From NCBI GenBank assembly GCA_003116995.1, contig BDSL01000010.1, positions 1,550,001 through 1,614,000 of the forward strand: a stretch of 64,000 nucleotides of DNA, read 5' to 3'. Position 1 is the first letter of the stretch. The number at the start of each line of letters is the position of its first letter. This document shows, in pieces, positions 23,278 through 34,677 of this stretch. The position numbers and the translations under genes were made by a program. Under the pieces are notes generated by a model that saw only the letters and a program-made list of their open reading frames with translations, searched no databases and was not told the DNA's origin. The stretch comes from Yamagishiella unicocca (Eukaryota; Chlorophyta; Chlorophyceae; Chlamydomonadales; Volvocaceae).

Positions 23278-23513
23278 TGGGCGGTCAGCGCCACACCGCT
23301 GAACGGCAGCGCCGCCAGGGATGCTGCCGAGTCCGCCCCGTCCGCGGCAGCTGGGTGAAGATGCACAGCCAGCGAGTGGCAGCTGGGCCAGCGGGCCAGC
23401 GAAGGCAGGTGACCCGCAGCCCAACGTTAGCGGTCTGCCGCCCTCACGGACAGCTTCAGGTGCTGCACGTCTTCATCAATGTGTTGGCGCAACGCTCGGA
23501 AAGACAGATGGGC
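23278..23513 (-). pseudogene. Truncated relic of the LRR-like family
   Basis: This segment is highly similar to 7686-7925 of the family gene at 5.7-8.1 kb. It covers FRALRQHIDEDVQHLKLSVR through ASLAALPFSGVALTA, then loses similarity at both ends. The position of the Glu in ADRERW is a stop (GAC CGC TAA CGT TGG on the minus strand). The segment lacks the 8-bp duplication present in the longer copy. About 236 bp survive and no start or downstream LRR part is present. Confidence 0.8.
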
Positions 23514-25153
23514 TTGCGCCCTGGTACACCAGGTGAGACACCAACGCCAGCTCCGGCCCGGGTGCAGAGGGCCCCCGAGGGAGGGCAAGATACTGGTCCG
23601 GTCCTGCGAGGCAGGCAGGGCAGCAGGAGCCAAGCGGAGTGAGGGGCGGAGGAGGGGGCTGAGAGGAAACCCGTTGGTCGCACTTGGGGGCAAGCCGGGG
23701 GAGGCAGGATTTCGGAACAGAGGGAGAGCTGTAGGGATAGCTGGGTGGATGTCGCAGCACAGTGGCAAAAGGGAGGTCGGTGGTACGGAATGTGGAAGGA
23801 ACGCAATTGTCTAGGTGTGGATATCCCATACCTGCCCAGGCACTCGCGATAAGGCCCGTCAGGCGGCAGCAAGCGACTACCGGCGGCGGCGGCCCTCAGC
23901 CCGGGCCCGTAGTACAGTAAGAGCAGACACCGGGAACGAGAGGGGAGGCGCTTCGCGGGGAACAATGTACGGCGGATATCTTAGCATCAAAGTGTGTCGT
24001 GAAGTGTACGACAGTGTGGAGCAGAGGCGCGGGTCGTACCTTTGCGTCGCGTCGGGGTGCTTCTCCTGGCGGGCCTTACGGCAGCGAGCGATCTGCGGAC
24101 GAGCGGGGACACGTACGGCAATTGCGGCAGCTGAAGCAGCTCGGGAGTGCAGGGTAGGGGAGGAGTAGGATCCTGGAGGTGAGGGTGCAGGGCACGGAGA
24201 GGTGCAGCGCGCTTGCACCGTGCAGCGATGCAGCGCGTTCGGCTGGCGGAATGGGGGCGTTGCGATGTGCGTGTGGTTGGTGCACCGCGCCCCGTGGAGT
24301 CCCCGGAGGGCCCCGCGACCCTTCAGTCCAGCCGCAACAACACCCGGACTGTTTACTTCGCAATCGAGTGCAAATGCGGGGCCAGCACCCGCTCCCCAAA
24401 GCCAACCCTACCTCCTTCCCTCTTGCCAGCTCATACCCTGCCGCCGTCCTACCGGGGTGGGATCAGCCCCACCCAGCGCTCCCGCCCCGCAACCCCGCCA
24501 AGCGCCGTGCGCACCACATAGCCTGCCCTGCGGGTTCACCCACACTGGTTCATTCACACCTCAGAAAACAGGCAGCTGGCGTGCAGCTTGCTGAAGTCCT
24601 AGCTTCGGTTTACGTGCGAGACGCCTGGGGAAAGGGAGAGACAGCACGTCGTTTGCAGCGCGGAGTTAGTGGGCGGTGGCCACCGTCAACGAGGTTTCCA
24701 AGCTTGGAACACACGCCCAGAGCACACGTGCGATCCCGTGTGGAATCATGGTGACGTCAAGCGCAGCGCCGCGATAGGAGCCCTCCCTCCACCCATAGGC
24801 CCGGCCCCAACGACCTGGCTCCCCCGCCCGCGTCGCAAAACATGACGCTTCCGTGCCGCTTTTTAAGCAGACGGCTGGCAGCTGCAGGAGCCCCCCCACC
24901 GTGGTAGGGAGGGAGCAAGTGCTCTCCTCGGCAGCGGCCCGCGTCCTCCTACCCATACCGTCGAGTGCTCCTAGGCCCCCTTTTCCCTTAGCCGGTCATC
25001 CCATGCTAAGCTTGTCCCTGCTTCCTCATATCAGCCCCCACCCTTCCCTCTTTGCGTTCCGGACCACGGATTTCCTCTCAATAGTATTCCGCTCGTGGAA
25101 GCACCGTTTGACCGAACGCAGACGTCAGCAACCGCGAATGGGGCCTTGATTAC
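23514..25153. other. No clear gene
   Basis: GC-rich sequence with several overlapping chance frames. No splice-consistent coding segment with family resemblance was found. Confidence 0.4.
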
Positions 25154-25297
25154 CTTTGGGACCAGGAGAACCTCATCGCTGGCGTTAGGTGGCATCAACA
25201 TCGTGCTGAGATGCAGGTCCTTGCGCAGCAACTCAATTTGCTGGTATTCGGTTGCCTTTCGCGCCATCCTACCGTCCATCGGCAGCAGCACGGCAAC
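25154..25297 (-). CDS. Isolated 48-codon exon, unknown protein
   Basis: Flanked by an acceptor (AACAG) and a donor (CCAAAG followed by GTAATC), this phase-0/phase-0 segment encodes VAVLLPMDGRMARKATEYQQ, then IELLRKDLHLST and ASDEVLLVPK. The composition looks like real protein rather than GC-biased chance sequence. I do not recognise the family and found no joining exon. It could be part of a decayed gene. Confidence 0.33.
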
Positions 25298-26267
25298 CTG
25301 TTGCTGGAGCCTCCAGCATACACCATAGTGGTGCTGTCCTTCCCAATCTTGCTCTAAGATGCAGGCAGCGACATGTAACAGCTGAATACCGGTATGCAAT
25401 AAGTTTGTGTTCCTGCGCTGCCTTCTGCTTCTTCCACAAGCCGAGATAGGCAGCCGGGCGTCACATTTTATGATCCATTTGCTTGTGGTGCTCGAGCTTT
25501 AGTCTTAACTAGGGCTATCTCCTAACGGTTGGCCTTCCGGCGTTTAGTTGGCACCGACGCACCGTCACGCAGTTCCTCTTCGCAGACCTTCGAAATATCT
25601 ATAATAATTATATACTAATTCCTCCGATCCCGCACTTGCATAACGCATCCTGGTCCTGGCGTTGTCCACGCAGTCCATGGCCCTAACGAACAGACCAACA
25701 TGACATCATGATGGATTTCATGGTTGAGATCGATTCTACACAGTTGGAGCAGGCAGAACAGCTTCGGGGGCCACAGGCTAGGGACAGCAGGCGGTGTGCG
25801 AATGGCTCCTGGACAGCGGCTGCTCGCTCCTTTGCTGTCAGTGCAACCTACGTTGCTTTTCCGCGGCGACCAGGGAGACTCATGCAGGTACCTCTGCTGC
25901 CAGAACAGCTTGCTTCTACGGCTGCTCCCGCACTCCTCGTTCCGCCCCAACCCGCTGTCTACCTGCTTCAGGACCTCCCCCAGCGGCGGTGACGGGCGCT
26001 CATGGTAGGGAGGGGCGGGAGAATCGTATGCGTACCGTGTTCGTTATCCCCGTTTACTAGGACGCGTTGGGCATTGCGGGCCGCGCTAATACTGGTGGAG
26101 CAGTGGCGCTGGAGGGGAACGCAGCCAGGGTAGGTGGGCACGGGGGAGGAAAAGGGGGATAACGGGTTCAGGTGGGGAGTGGACAAACCGAGCGGGGGGG
26201 AGACGGATCAAATGGTAAAACCGCCGTGCCCCGAACTTATTCGTTCCTGCTCTGTTTACGTTTGCAG

Positions 26268-27475
26268 GAGGGCTCGCGGCTGGAGTGGGCTGCCAAGCGC
26301 GCCGAATGGGACCTGCTGAGCCGAATTCCGAGTTTTCAATGGTCCATAGCTTCGGAAGTCTCGCATGCGCCTCCAGGACATGTAGGTGGGGCTGGAGAGG
26401 GAAATCTGACAAGCATTTGGAGCTGTCGTGAAACACAGGGAATGCCGGCACGCTCAACAAACGACGAAATGTGTCAAGCGATTCTCGGAGACGTCCTCGG
26501 AGACGTCCTCGGAGACGTGTCGTACATCGCACTCGATGGTTTGGAGACCACTGACCTTGGGTAGCACTGACAGGAAGGGAAAGATATTATTTTCGTAGAT
26601 AGGCGAGAACGATACTTGATTGCTGCTGCAGCACCTCCCCGCGGACTTGTGGCGGGAGCTCTCCGCCCGCGAGACTACGCGCCGCTCGCAGCAGAGCGTG
26701 GCGGCGAAGACCACGTACGGCAGCGGCGGCTAGGGGGACTGCTGACGAGCCGGCAGCGCAGCAGCAGCAGCAAGTGGAACGGTGCAGCCCGTCCTTGGCT
26801 GGCACGGCGAGAGCATCCCGGGTCGTATGGACGGAGGATTACAGGCATACGGCCACCCGCCTTTTTGCAGGGTATCCCCCGGGACAGCTTCGAACTGTCC
26901 CACCTAGGGCAGGGTGCACGCGAGGCTGCGGCGAGTTGCGGTCTCGCCGCGCGGTTGCGTGTAAAAAGACAGACGCATGAAGGAATTGGCGGATCAGTGT
27001 GCCTTATGCTTGACGTTGAATAATGGCTGGCCGTTGGTAAGCAAGTTTGGGCACATGGTTATCGGTGACATAATGGCCGCGATAATGAACGTGCCCGTAA
27101 AGGAAAGTGGCTGGCACCGTGTGAAGTGCCGTACTGAGTAGAGTATTCAATTACACACGTGCACGTGCGCCCCTGCAGTTTACGGTTGCTGACTCCCCCT
27201 CTCTGTCCACCATCCGGGCATCAGGTCCAACGGTGCCGCCGTCTTCGCGGTCGACGGTGATGCGGCAATCGCCTCAGAGGCCGCCACCTGCCCCAACGGC
27301 CGGCCACGGTGCAGGTGGCGGCGCTGCGGCCGCGACTGACCGCCCGGGGCGTGCTGGCGCGGGCGGCGCCACACTTGATGCCCCAGCGTCCCTTAGCTGG
27401 CAAGAGCCGCTGCACCTGAGTAAGCTGCAGGGGGGTGTCACGATAACCAGCGAGGCACATGGAACCTCCGGGTAA
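26268..27475 (+). CDS. Possible multi-exon gene of unknown function
   Basis: Four exon-like segments on the + strand follow good acceptors: 26268 onward (EGSRLEWAAKRAEWDLLSRI), 26632 onward (HLPADLWRELSARETTRRSQ, stop at 26731 if not spliced), 26871 onward (GIPRDSFELSHLGQGAREAA) and 27179-27475 (FTVADSPSLSTIRASG, then Pro/Ala/Gly-rich, ending TITSEAHGTSG before TAA). Phases between the middle segments do not join cleanly with the donors I can see, so the model is incomplete and more than one gene may be involved. A dispersed repeat sits inside the first intron (26455-26582). No family recognised. Confidence 0.3.
26455..26582. repeat. Dispersed repeat copy A (with 12-bp triplication)
   Basis: Shares AACGACGAAATGTGTCA, ACGTGTCGTACATCG and a GACCTTGG...AGCACTG...CAG block with 56884-56992 in the same order. 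This copy has three tandem CTCGGAGACGTC units where the other has one diverged unit. Confidence 0.65.
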
Positions 27476-28282
27476 CTAGTTTGGTGGTCCCACCTGCGCT
27501 GTTGAGGCGTGGGGTTGGGTGGGGCCTGGATGCAGATACCGGCTTGCTAACTACGTGCGAAGATAAGAGGGACTCATCGTAAAAGGGCATCTCCGGCCAC
27601 ACGGAGGCATCATGGTGGGGCTATCACAAAGACCTCCGCACTCGCCGCAGCGCCTGAATGTTGCCAGCACATAACCCCAGCCGGCTACTTACACGTAATC
27701 CAGGCCTGTTGCCAGCACATAACCCAGGCGGCGCGATACAGGCACACATGTTTCGCTCACAGCGGGCCCCCCACGCGTGCCATCAAGCAACGCCCATCAG
27801 CGTTAGTTCCGAATTTCGCGCGGCTCTGCCCTCCTGGTTCGTGTGACGTGGTCCGATAATGCACCGCTGCCGCCCTGCGCAGGCCGGCACCAAGTCCGCT
27901 GCACGTACGACCCGACGGCTCGCCGCTCCCGTCGCCTCCCTCTTTCGAGCTGGTGCTGGGACATTATCGTACGGCTGGCGGTTTCGGAGAGCCTGATGGC
28001 GCTGTTCACGTCCTTTCGGCGCGTAGGCCGCTGCGAGCCCCGCGTTTGGGTCGTCAGCGCCGCCGCGGTCGACAGCTGCCCTTGGTTTCGGAGCCGCCAC
28101 GCCAGGTAGCCCCGGCGCCTTTGCGTGTACCGGCGTAATGCATAATGCAACGCGAGTACCGGCAGCTCAACGCCATTCCTCAGCACCGCGGCCGTATTTG
28201 GTGCTGCGCAAAATGGTTGGAATTACGTACGCTGCAGCAGCGCCAGCGTGTAGTGGTGGCGGCGGCATCCCTCCTCGGACAG

Positions 28283-28556
28283 CTCCCCGCTGCTAGCTTA
28301 CCTGGACCTGCAGCGAGCCACGCCGGGCTACTGGCAAGCAAGCCTGGAGCTAGCTGAGGCGCTGGGGCTATCGGGGAAAGGCTGGCGGCGGCCGCCGCAA
28401 CGCATGGGCCACTGTGGTGGTGGTGGTGGTGCTCCACGGCTCCAGTGCGCCGCAGCGGGAGGTGTGGGCGTGGCTGGGAGGCCCTGGCGCGGCTGGGAGG
28501 CTGCTGGTCGGCGGGCTGTCGTAGCACGGGCTCATGGTGGCCATGCTGCTCATTAG
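28283..28556 (+). CDS. Possible terminal exon, unknown protein
   Basis: After an acceptor at GACAG, a phase-2 frame reads SPLLAYLDLQRATPGYWQAS, then LELAEALGLSGKGWRR, a Gly run, and stops at TAG 28554-28556. The first 40 residues look like amphipathic helix; the rest is Gly/Ala/Arg-rich and could be extension by composition. Whether it belongs to the exons at 26.3-27.5 kb is unknown. Confidence 0.33.
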
Positions 28557-29070
28557 TGCTCATGGTGGCCAGGCTGCTCATGGCGCCGCCCAGACCTTGT
28601 CGTCGCCACTTCGATCTGATGTCATGGACGGAGTCGGCGGCGGCGTGGCGTAGGGCCCAGCAAGCCGCTGCGGATCAGGGCGAGGGCAATGACTGTTCGG
28701 CGGAGTGTGGCCCGTATGAAGGAGCAGGGGCAGGTGGAGGGTGAAGACGAGGGGCCTGGCTGGCATGGCGTGAACTTCCTGTTGTTCCCCTGTTCAGTTG
28801 GGGGGTGGTTGGCCGCTGGGGGCCTCCTCGGGGTCTCAGGCGTCTCGACTTATTAATGGGATGCTGTGCTGTTGTCTCTAGGTCTGATTGCCTACAATGG
28901 TTTACTGCTGATAGTTAGGGGAGCCCTCATGAGCTAATTTCCCCTGGGTGTTGCTGCTGTTTGTCTTCTGTGCCCTTGTTCGGATTCTCTGGTGGTTTGC
29001 CATAGCTTGACCTACCGGGTTAGTCCTTTCTCCCGCTTTCCCTTTCAGTCCCAGGGTACACAGACAGATT

Positions 29071-29105
29071 TACCTTCGGATCCGGAGCACACTGTAACGG
29101 TTACC
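29071..29105 (+). repeat. Dispersed GTAAC-N-GTTAC element, copy 1
   Basis: Reads TACCTTCGGATCCGGAGCAC followed by ACTGTAACGGTTAC. It is the most diverged in its left half relative to the copies at 30185, 49161 and 57308. Confidence 0.6.
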
Positions 29106-30184
29106 ATCAAACAGGGCAGTACGCTAACGATGCGCCGATCTTCCTTGACTGGGCCGAAAAGCCCTATGGCATACATACCCTCGGTTGCCCCCAGGTTACC
29201 GACCTACCGGGCCGTTTACCAAACAGGCTGACTGACCCGGTAGCCTGAACGAGGCGCCCGGTTCACCGAAGCCCGGTCGACCGATACAGTAACTGCCTCG
29301 GAAAGCCCAACCCACCATCGTTCAAGAAAACATCATAATTTGTAACAAACAATCAACAAAATATGTCTGTGCCCCACTGACAAGCATGTGCATTGGCCCT
29401 GTACGGCTCCCTGTGCACCAGCAAAGAGCGGTGTCCCGGTGTGTCGCCCATGGCACCTAGGTTTCCCATCAAAAGTAATTACATATCTTCTTAAATAGCT
29501 TAGGAACATTTTTCCAGGAAGAAAACGTCGGTGGCATCTGTCATAGTTGGCTTTTTCAAATAATGAGCGGCCCTAGTGAACGTGGAAACTGTGCCAACCC
29601 TAATTGCTAGTATCCACACTCTTTAAGACGGACTGTGATAAAGTAGGTCTGCAGCATTCAAAGGCGTCCTGCTGGCTGTAAGCAAGATATCGGGGGGCGT
29701 TTTAAGTTGCTTCCTGTCTTTGTTGTAAGATGCTAACTAATAACCCGGCTCGGGATGCGGCAGGAAAGCGAAACGCATTTCCTCTACTGGCATAATCCCA
29801 CGGAATTACGTCTAACGCAGTCAGATGTCACCTGGAACGTGCGTTTCCCTGCTGTTTCCGACCCACTCGCTGATTAGCTAGGCGTGCAACGTGCAGATGA
29901 TGATTCTGCGTCGTATTGTACGACAACGCAATCAATGGGACGGGCCTACTGCCGCAGCTCAGCCCTTGCCTTCCCCTCGCCGCCCCCCCCGCCCCCCATT
30001 TTAAATACGGCTTACGCCAATAACGACCAGGCCTGCTCCCCGGTACCACCACCACCACCGGATTTCAGGCCCTTCCTTTTGCCTCCTTCAGTGGCCGGCG
30101 ATCTGCCCGATGGACTGTCTGTCCGGAAATCACATCTCAGCGAAATGTTATTGGTCGGGCTACTACTACTGCTACTGCTGCTGC

Positions 30185-30226
30185 CGATGGTTCTGCCTTT
30201 TGGTATGGAACCCACTGTAACAGTTA
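30185..30226 (+). repeat. Dispersed GTAAC-N-GTTAC element, copy 2
   Basis: CGATGGTTCTGCCTTTTGGT, then ATGGAACCCACTGTAACAGTTAC, followed by a TAC/TGC-rich tail. Nearly identical to copy 3 at 49161 over about 42 bases. Confidence 0.7.
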
Positions 30227-30681
30227 CTACTGCTGCTGCTACCTACTACTACTCATATCACCGGGCGCGACGTGCGACGGGTACGCTCACAAACCATGGC
30301 GCCGGCAACCGCTTATTAGCCCTGTGCACGCACCAACATAAAACGGCGTTAACGCGCATAGGACAAGCCACGCCGCCGCCGCCGACTGCTGCCTGCAGTC
30401 GCCGCCACTGGCGATTGTGGGTCCTATCCGGCGCCGCAGCGGAGCCGCGCGCCGCCAGTCCTTGCGGCGCCCTGCCTGCCTCGCGGCATCACCTCCCGCA
30501 GCGCTGATAACGGGTCTGCTGCTGGTCGCGAAGGGCTGGAGCAGCCCACCGACACGTGAGGGCTCGACCGCGCGGACTACACAGCACGGTATCAGGAATG
30601 AAGGCACGGCGTCAGGAGCACAGCAGCAGCAGCCCACCGACACGTTAGGGCTCGCTCACCCAGACTGCACGGCACGGTATC

Positions 30682-32275
30682 GTCGACGTGCGACGTTATC
30701 GGATTTGGTCACCGCCGCATCGCCAGCGTCCGATTAGGGAGCCTTGACTGCGGAGCCTTGACTGCTGCCATGTATCCGCGGCAGCAGCAGCGGCGCATCT
30801 CGTCATCGCCGCATCGCCAGTATCCGAATTAACCTCCGCCACCTTCAACCTGCTGCGGGGAGCATTGATAGGTTGCTTTGTTGTTTGACGTCGTGCGCGT
30901 AAACAAAGCGGGGAGCGACAGCATGAAGCGCGCTCGTGTAAGTCCGTCCCGTACACATATTCCCGATATTGCAGAAGGAGGCGATTCCGACAACAAATCC
31001 CTACCAAAAATCACGGATACAAAAACTGTTTGAAGTTGTGATGCGCCGTTCGAAAGACCGTTGAGCTGATATGGAGTAACCGCCAAGCTTCGGTAGTAGT
31101 TGTAGCCGCGATGCTTGGGGACCAGGATCTTCACCCAACCAATGGATTGCGCATCCACCGTTGCGGATCCATTGGCCATATCCGAGTAATGGATTTCACT
31201 AATCAGCGCATCTTGACCTGCGACAACGAAGGTGGGGGTCAGAGCAGGGACACACTTTTGAAATTTTCCTATGAAACCGGAGGGCGAACGTATGTCAGTG
31301 AGCATTTTAGAGCTTTAAATGGAAACGGCAAAACGGCTGAAATGGTGGCAATCGTGAGCAAACATTGTCAACAAGCACGCTGTGGTGGCTGTAAGGCTTC
31401 GTGTGCAGACCGCAAGCAACTAACGGAACGATAAACCTCACAGTTATAAGGCTCCAATGGAGGCGTGTCTGGTGGCGGCAGCTCGGGCGACGGCGGCGCA
31501 GGCGAGGGCGGCGCCGGGTCCGGGAACGGACGGAGCAGTCGTACGTACGTAGGGCGCGGTCGGTGTAGGGCGGGCTGTCTCGGGCCATGTTGTAGGTAGG
31601 GGGGCGAGTCCGGGCGATGTAGGGCGGGCTCCGGCGAAAATGGAGCTCGAGGGAGAGGCAAGGGGGGGGGGGCAGGAGGTGGGGGCAATGTAGCAGTTGC
31701 ATCTTGGATGGCGATAATGGTACATACGTTGGGCCCGCAAGGGTCCACAGACAGTGTTGCAGCAGCAGGCAGGGTTAATTACTGCGCGGATGCCGATTAA
31801 GTGCGTGGCTTGGTACAGGGGGACGCCGGGACAACGGGCGGAACAAGGCATCTGCTGCACCGACGGCTGGGTGAATCACTGCCACCAGTGAGCTGGTTGC
31901 TAACGCTGCTCGCTGTAAGAAAGCAAGGCTGGCTGCTACGGCTGGATGGCTGAACGCGCGCTGGTTGGCTGGATGGGCTGTGCAGCAGGTACCTTGCCCC
32001 GCCAAATCGTCCGCGCACGGCGCTCCCGTGCGTGCCATTTGAAGCGCCCGAATCTATATATGACCGCATCACCCTAAACCCCTAAGACACGAAATCCCTC
32101 CTCACCCCGAATTCCAAATTCCTAAACCGCCTTCCCGAAATAATATACCGCCTGTCTCAAGGGCGCAACCCCAAACAAGGCCTCAACAGCACACCGCTGA
32201 ACTCCTGCTGTCCAGAAGCACCCACCGCTGGTTTGATGAAGAGCGCTATCTGCCGTTGATTTTCCGTACACGGCG
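30682..32275. repeat. 1594-bp tandem unit 1
   Basis: First of a head-to-tail series starting at GTCGACGTGCGACG. Sequence left of 30682 is unrelated to the right end of the unit, so this marks the array edge. It differs from unit 2 at very few positions: a C/A difference near 31470, a G-run of 11 instead of 10 near 31662, and one base near 31845. Confidence 0.93.
31005..31217 (-). CDS. Putative secreted Pro-rich protein, exon in repeat unit 1
   Basis: After a strong acceptor (TTCGTTGTCGCAG) a 213-bp segment encodes QDALISEIHYSDMANGSATV, then DAQSIGWVKILVPKHRGYNY and YRSLAVTPYQLNGLSNGASQ, ending at a GTAGGG donor. Upstream on the same strand (about 31440-31775) is a frame with DPCGPNVCTIIAIQDATATL followed by Pro/Ser-rich PPPAPPP and PAPPSPAPPSPELPPPDTPP. 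A Cys-containing globular end followed by a PPS-rich linker and another globular domain is the layout of volvocine cell-wall and pherophorin-like proteins, but neither globular part is a match I can name. The gene is incomplete within one unit. Confidence 0.4.
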
Positions 32276-33868
32276 GTCGACGTGCGACGTTATCGGATTT
32301 GGTCACCGCCGCATCGCCAGCGTCCGATTAGGGAGCCTTGACTGCGGAGCCTTGACTGCTGCCATGTATCCGCGGCAGCAGCAGCGGCGCATCTCGTCAT
32401 CGCCGCATCGCCAGTATCCGAATTAACCTCCGCCACCTTCAACCTGCTGCGGGGAGCATTGATAGGTTGCTTTGTTGTTTGACGTCGTGCGCGTAAACAA
32501 AGCGGGGAGCGACAGCATGAAGCGCGCTCGTGTAAGTCCGTCCCGTACACATATTCCCGATATTGCAGAAGGAGGCGATTCCGACAACAAATCCCTACCA
32601 AAAATCACGGATACAAAAACTGTTTGAAGTTGTGATGCGCCGTTCGAAAGACCGTTGAGCTGATATGGAGTAACCGCCAAGCTTCGGTAGTAGTTGTAGC
32701 CGCGATGCTTGGGGACCAGGATCTTCACCCAACCAATGGATTGCGCATCCACCGTTGCGGATCCATTGGCCATATCCGAGTAATGGATTTCACTAATCAG
32801 CGCATCTTGACCTGCGACAACGAAGGTGGGGGTCAGAGCAGGGACACACTTTTGAAATTTTCCTATGAAACCGGAGGGCGAACGTATGTCAGTGAGCATT
32901 TTAGAGCTTTAAATGGAAACGGCAAAACGGCTGAAATGGTGGCAATCGTGAGCAAACATTGTCAACAAGCACGCTGTGGTGGCTGTAAGGCTTCGTGTGC
33001 AGACCGCAAGCAACTAACGGAACGATAAACCTCACAGTTATAAGGCTCCAATGGAGGCGTGTCTGGTGGAGGCAGCTCGGGCGACGGCGGCGCAGGCGAG
33101 GGCGGCGCCGGGTCCGGGAACGGACGGAGCAGTCGTACGTACGTAGGGCGCGGTCGGTGTAGGGCGGGCTGTCTCGGGCCATGTTGTAGGTAGGGGGGCG
33201 AGTCCGGGCGATGTAGGGCGGGCTCCGGCGAAAATGGAGCTCGAGGGAGAGGCAAGGGGGGGGGGCAGGAGGTGGGGGCAATGTAGCAGTTGCATCTTGG
33301 ATGGCGATAATGGTACATACGTTGGGCCCGCAAGGGTCCACAGACAGTGTTGCAGCAGCAGGCAGGGTTAATTACTGCGCGGATGCCGATTAAGTGCGTG
33401 GCTTGGTACAGGGGGACGCCGGGACAACGGGCGGGACAAGGCATCTGCTGCACCGACGGCTGGGTGAATCACTGCCACCAGTGAGCTGGTTGCTAACGCT
33501 GCTCGCTGTAAGAAAGCAAGGCTGGCTGCTACGGCTGGATGGCTGAACGCGCGCTGGTTGGCTGGATGGGCTGTGCAGCAGGTACCTTGCCCCGCCAAAT
33601 CGTCCGCGCACGGCGCTCCCGTGCGTGCCATTTGAAGCGCCCGAATCTATATATGACCGCATCACCCTAAACCCCTAAGACACGAAATCCCTCCTCACCC
33701 CGAATTCCAAATTCCTAAACCGCCTTCCCGAAATAATATACCGCCTGTCTCAAGGGCGCAACCCCAAACAAGGCCTCAACAGCACACCGCTGAACTCCTG
33801 CTGTCCAGAAGCACCCACCGCTGGTTTGATGAAGAGCGCTATCTGCCGTTGATTTTCCGTACACGGCG
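32276..33868. repeat. 1593-bp tandem unit 2
   Basis: Second full copy, collinear with unit 1 and nearly identical. The single-base shorter G-run (33256-33265) changes which proline-rich frame connects downstream on the minus strand. Confidence 0.93.
32599..32811 (-). CDS. Same putative exon in repeat unit 2
   Basis: Copy of the 31005-31217 exon with the same encoded sequence and the same splice signals. Confidence 0.38.
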
Positions 33869-34677
33869 GTCGACGTGCGACGTTATCGGATTTGGTCACC
33901 GCCGCATCGCCAGCGTCCGATTAGGGAGCCTTGACTGCGGAGCCTTGACTGCTGCCATGTATCCGCGGCAGCAGCAGCGGCGCATCTCGTCATCGCCGCA
34001 TCGCCAGTATCCGAATTAACCTCCGCCACCTTCAACCTGCTGCGGGGAGCATTGATAGGTTGCTTTGTTGTTTGACGTCGTGCGCGTAAACAAAGCGGGG
34101 AGCGACAGCATGAAGCGCGCTCGTGTAAGTCCGTCCCGTACACATATTCCCGATATTGCAGAAGGAGGCGATTCCGACAACAAATCCCTACCAAAAATCA
34201 CGGATACAAAAACTGTTTGAAGTTGTGATGCGCCGTTCGAAAGACCGTTGAGCTGATATGGAGTAACCGCCAAGCTTCGGTAGTAGTTGTAGCCGCGATG
34301 CTTGGGGACCAGGATCTTCACCCAACCAATGGATTGCGCATCCACCGTTGCGGATCCATTGGCCATATCCGAGTAATGGATTTCACTAATCAGCGCATCT
34401 TGACCTGCGACAACGAAGGTGGGGGTCAGAGCAGGGACACACTTTTGAAATTTTCCTATGAAACCGGAGGGCGAACGTATGTCAGTGAGCATTTTAGAGC
34501 TTTAAATGGAAACGGCAAAACGGCTGAAATGGTGGCAATCGTGAGCAAACATTGTCAACAAGCACGCTGTGGTGGCTGTAAGGCTTCGTGTGCAGACCGC
34601 AAGCAACTAACGGAACGATAAACCTCACAGTTATAAGGCTCCAATGGAGGCGTGTCTGGTGGAGGCAGCTCGGGCGA
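33869..34677. repeat. 1.59-kb tandem unit 3, truncated by satellite junction
   Basis: Matches the first 809 or so bases of units 1 and 2, including the A variant found in unit 2 (GGTGGAGGCAGC), then switches abruptly at about 34678 to satellite sequence (CCGCACGCCAGCC). Confidence 0.92.
34192..34404 (-). CDS. Same putative exon in truncated unit 3
   Basis: Third copy of the exon described at 31005-31217. The proline-rich upstream part is missing here because the unit is cut off, so this copy is presumably non-functional if the gene needs both parts. Confidence 0.33.

Larger units (their letters stand above)
28557..30681. other. Gene-poor; two copies of a dispersed motif
   Basis: No gene seen. 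It contains the GTAAC-N-GTTAC motif copies at 29071-29105 and 30185-30226, a (CTA/CTG)n-like tract at 30160-30182, and comparatively AT-rich sequence at 29330-29760. Confidence 0.45.

Noticed and set aside
31111..31434. 107-residue + strand ORF in each 1.59-kb unit
   Set aside because: It overlaps antisense to the better supported minus-strand exon, which has splice sites and protein-like composition; the + product has no recognisable features.
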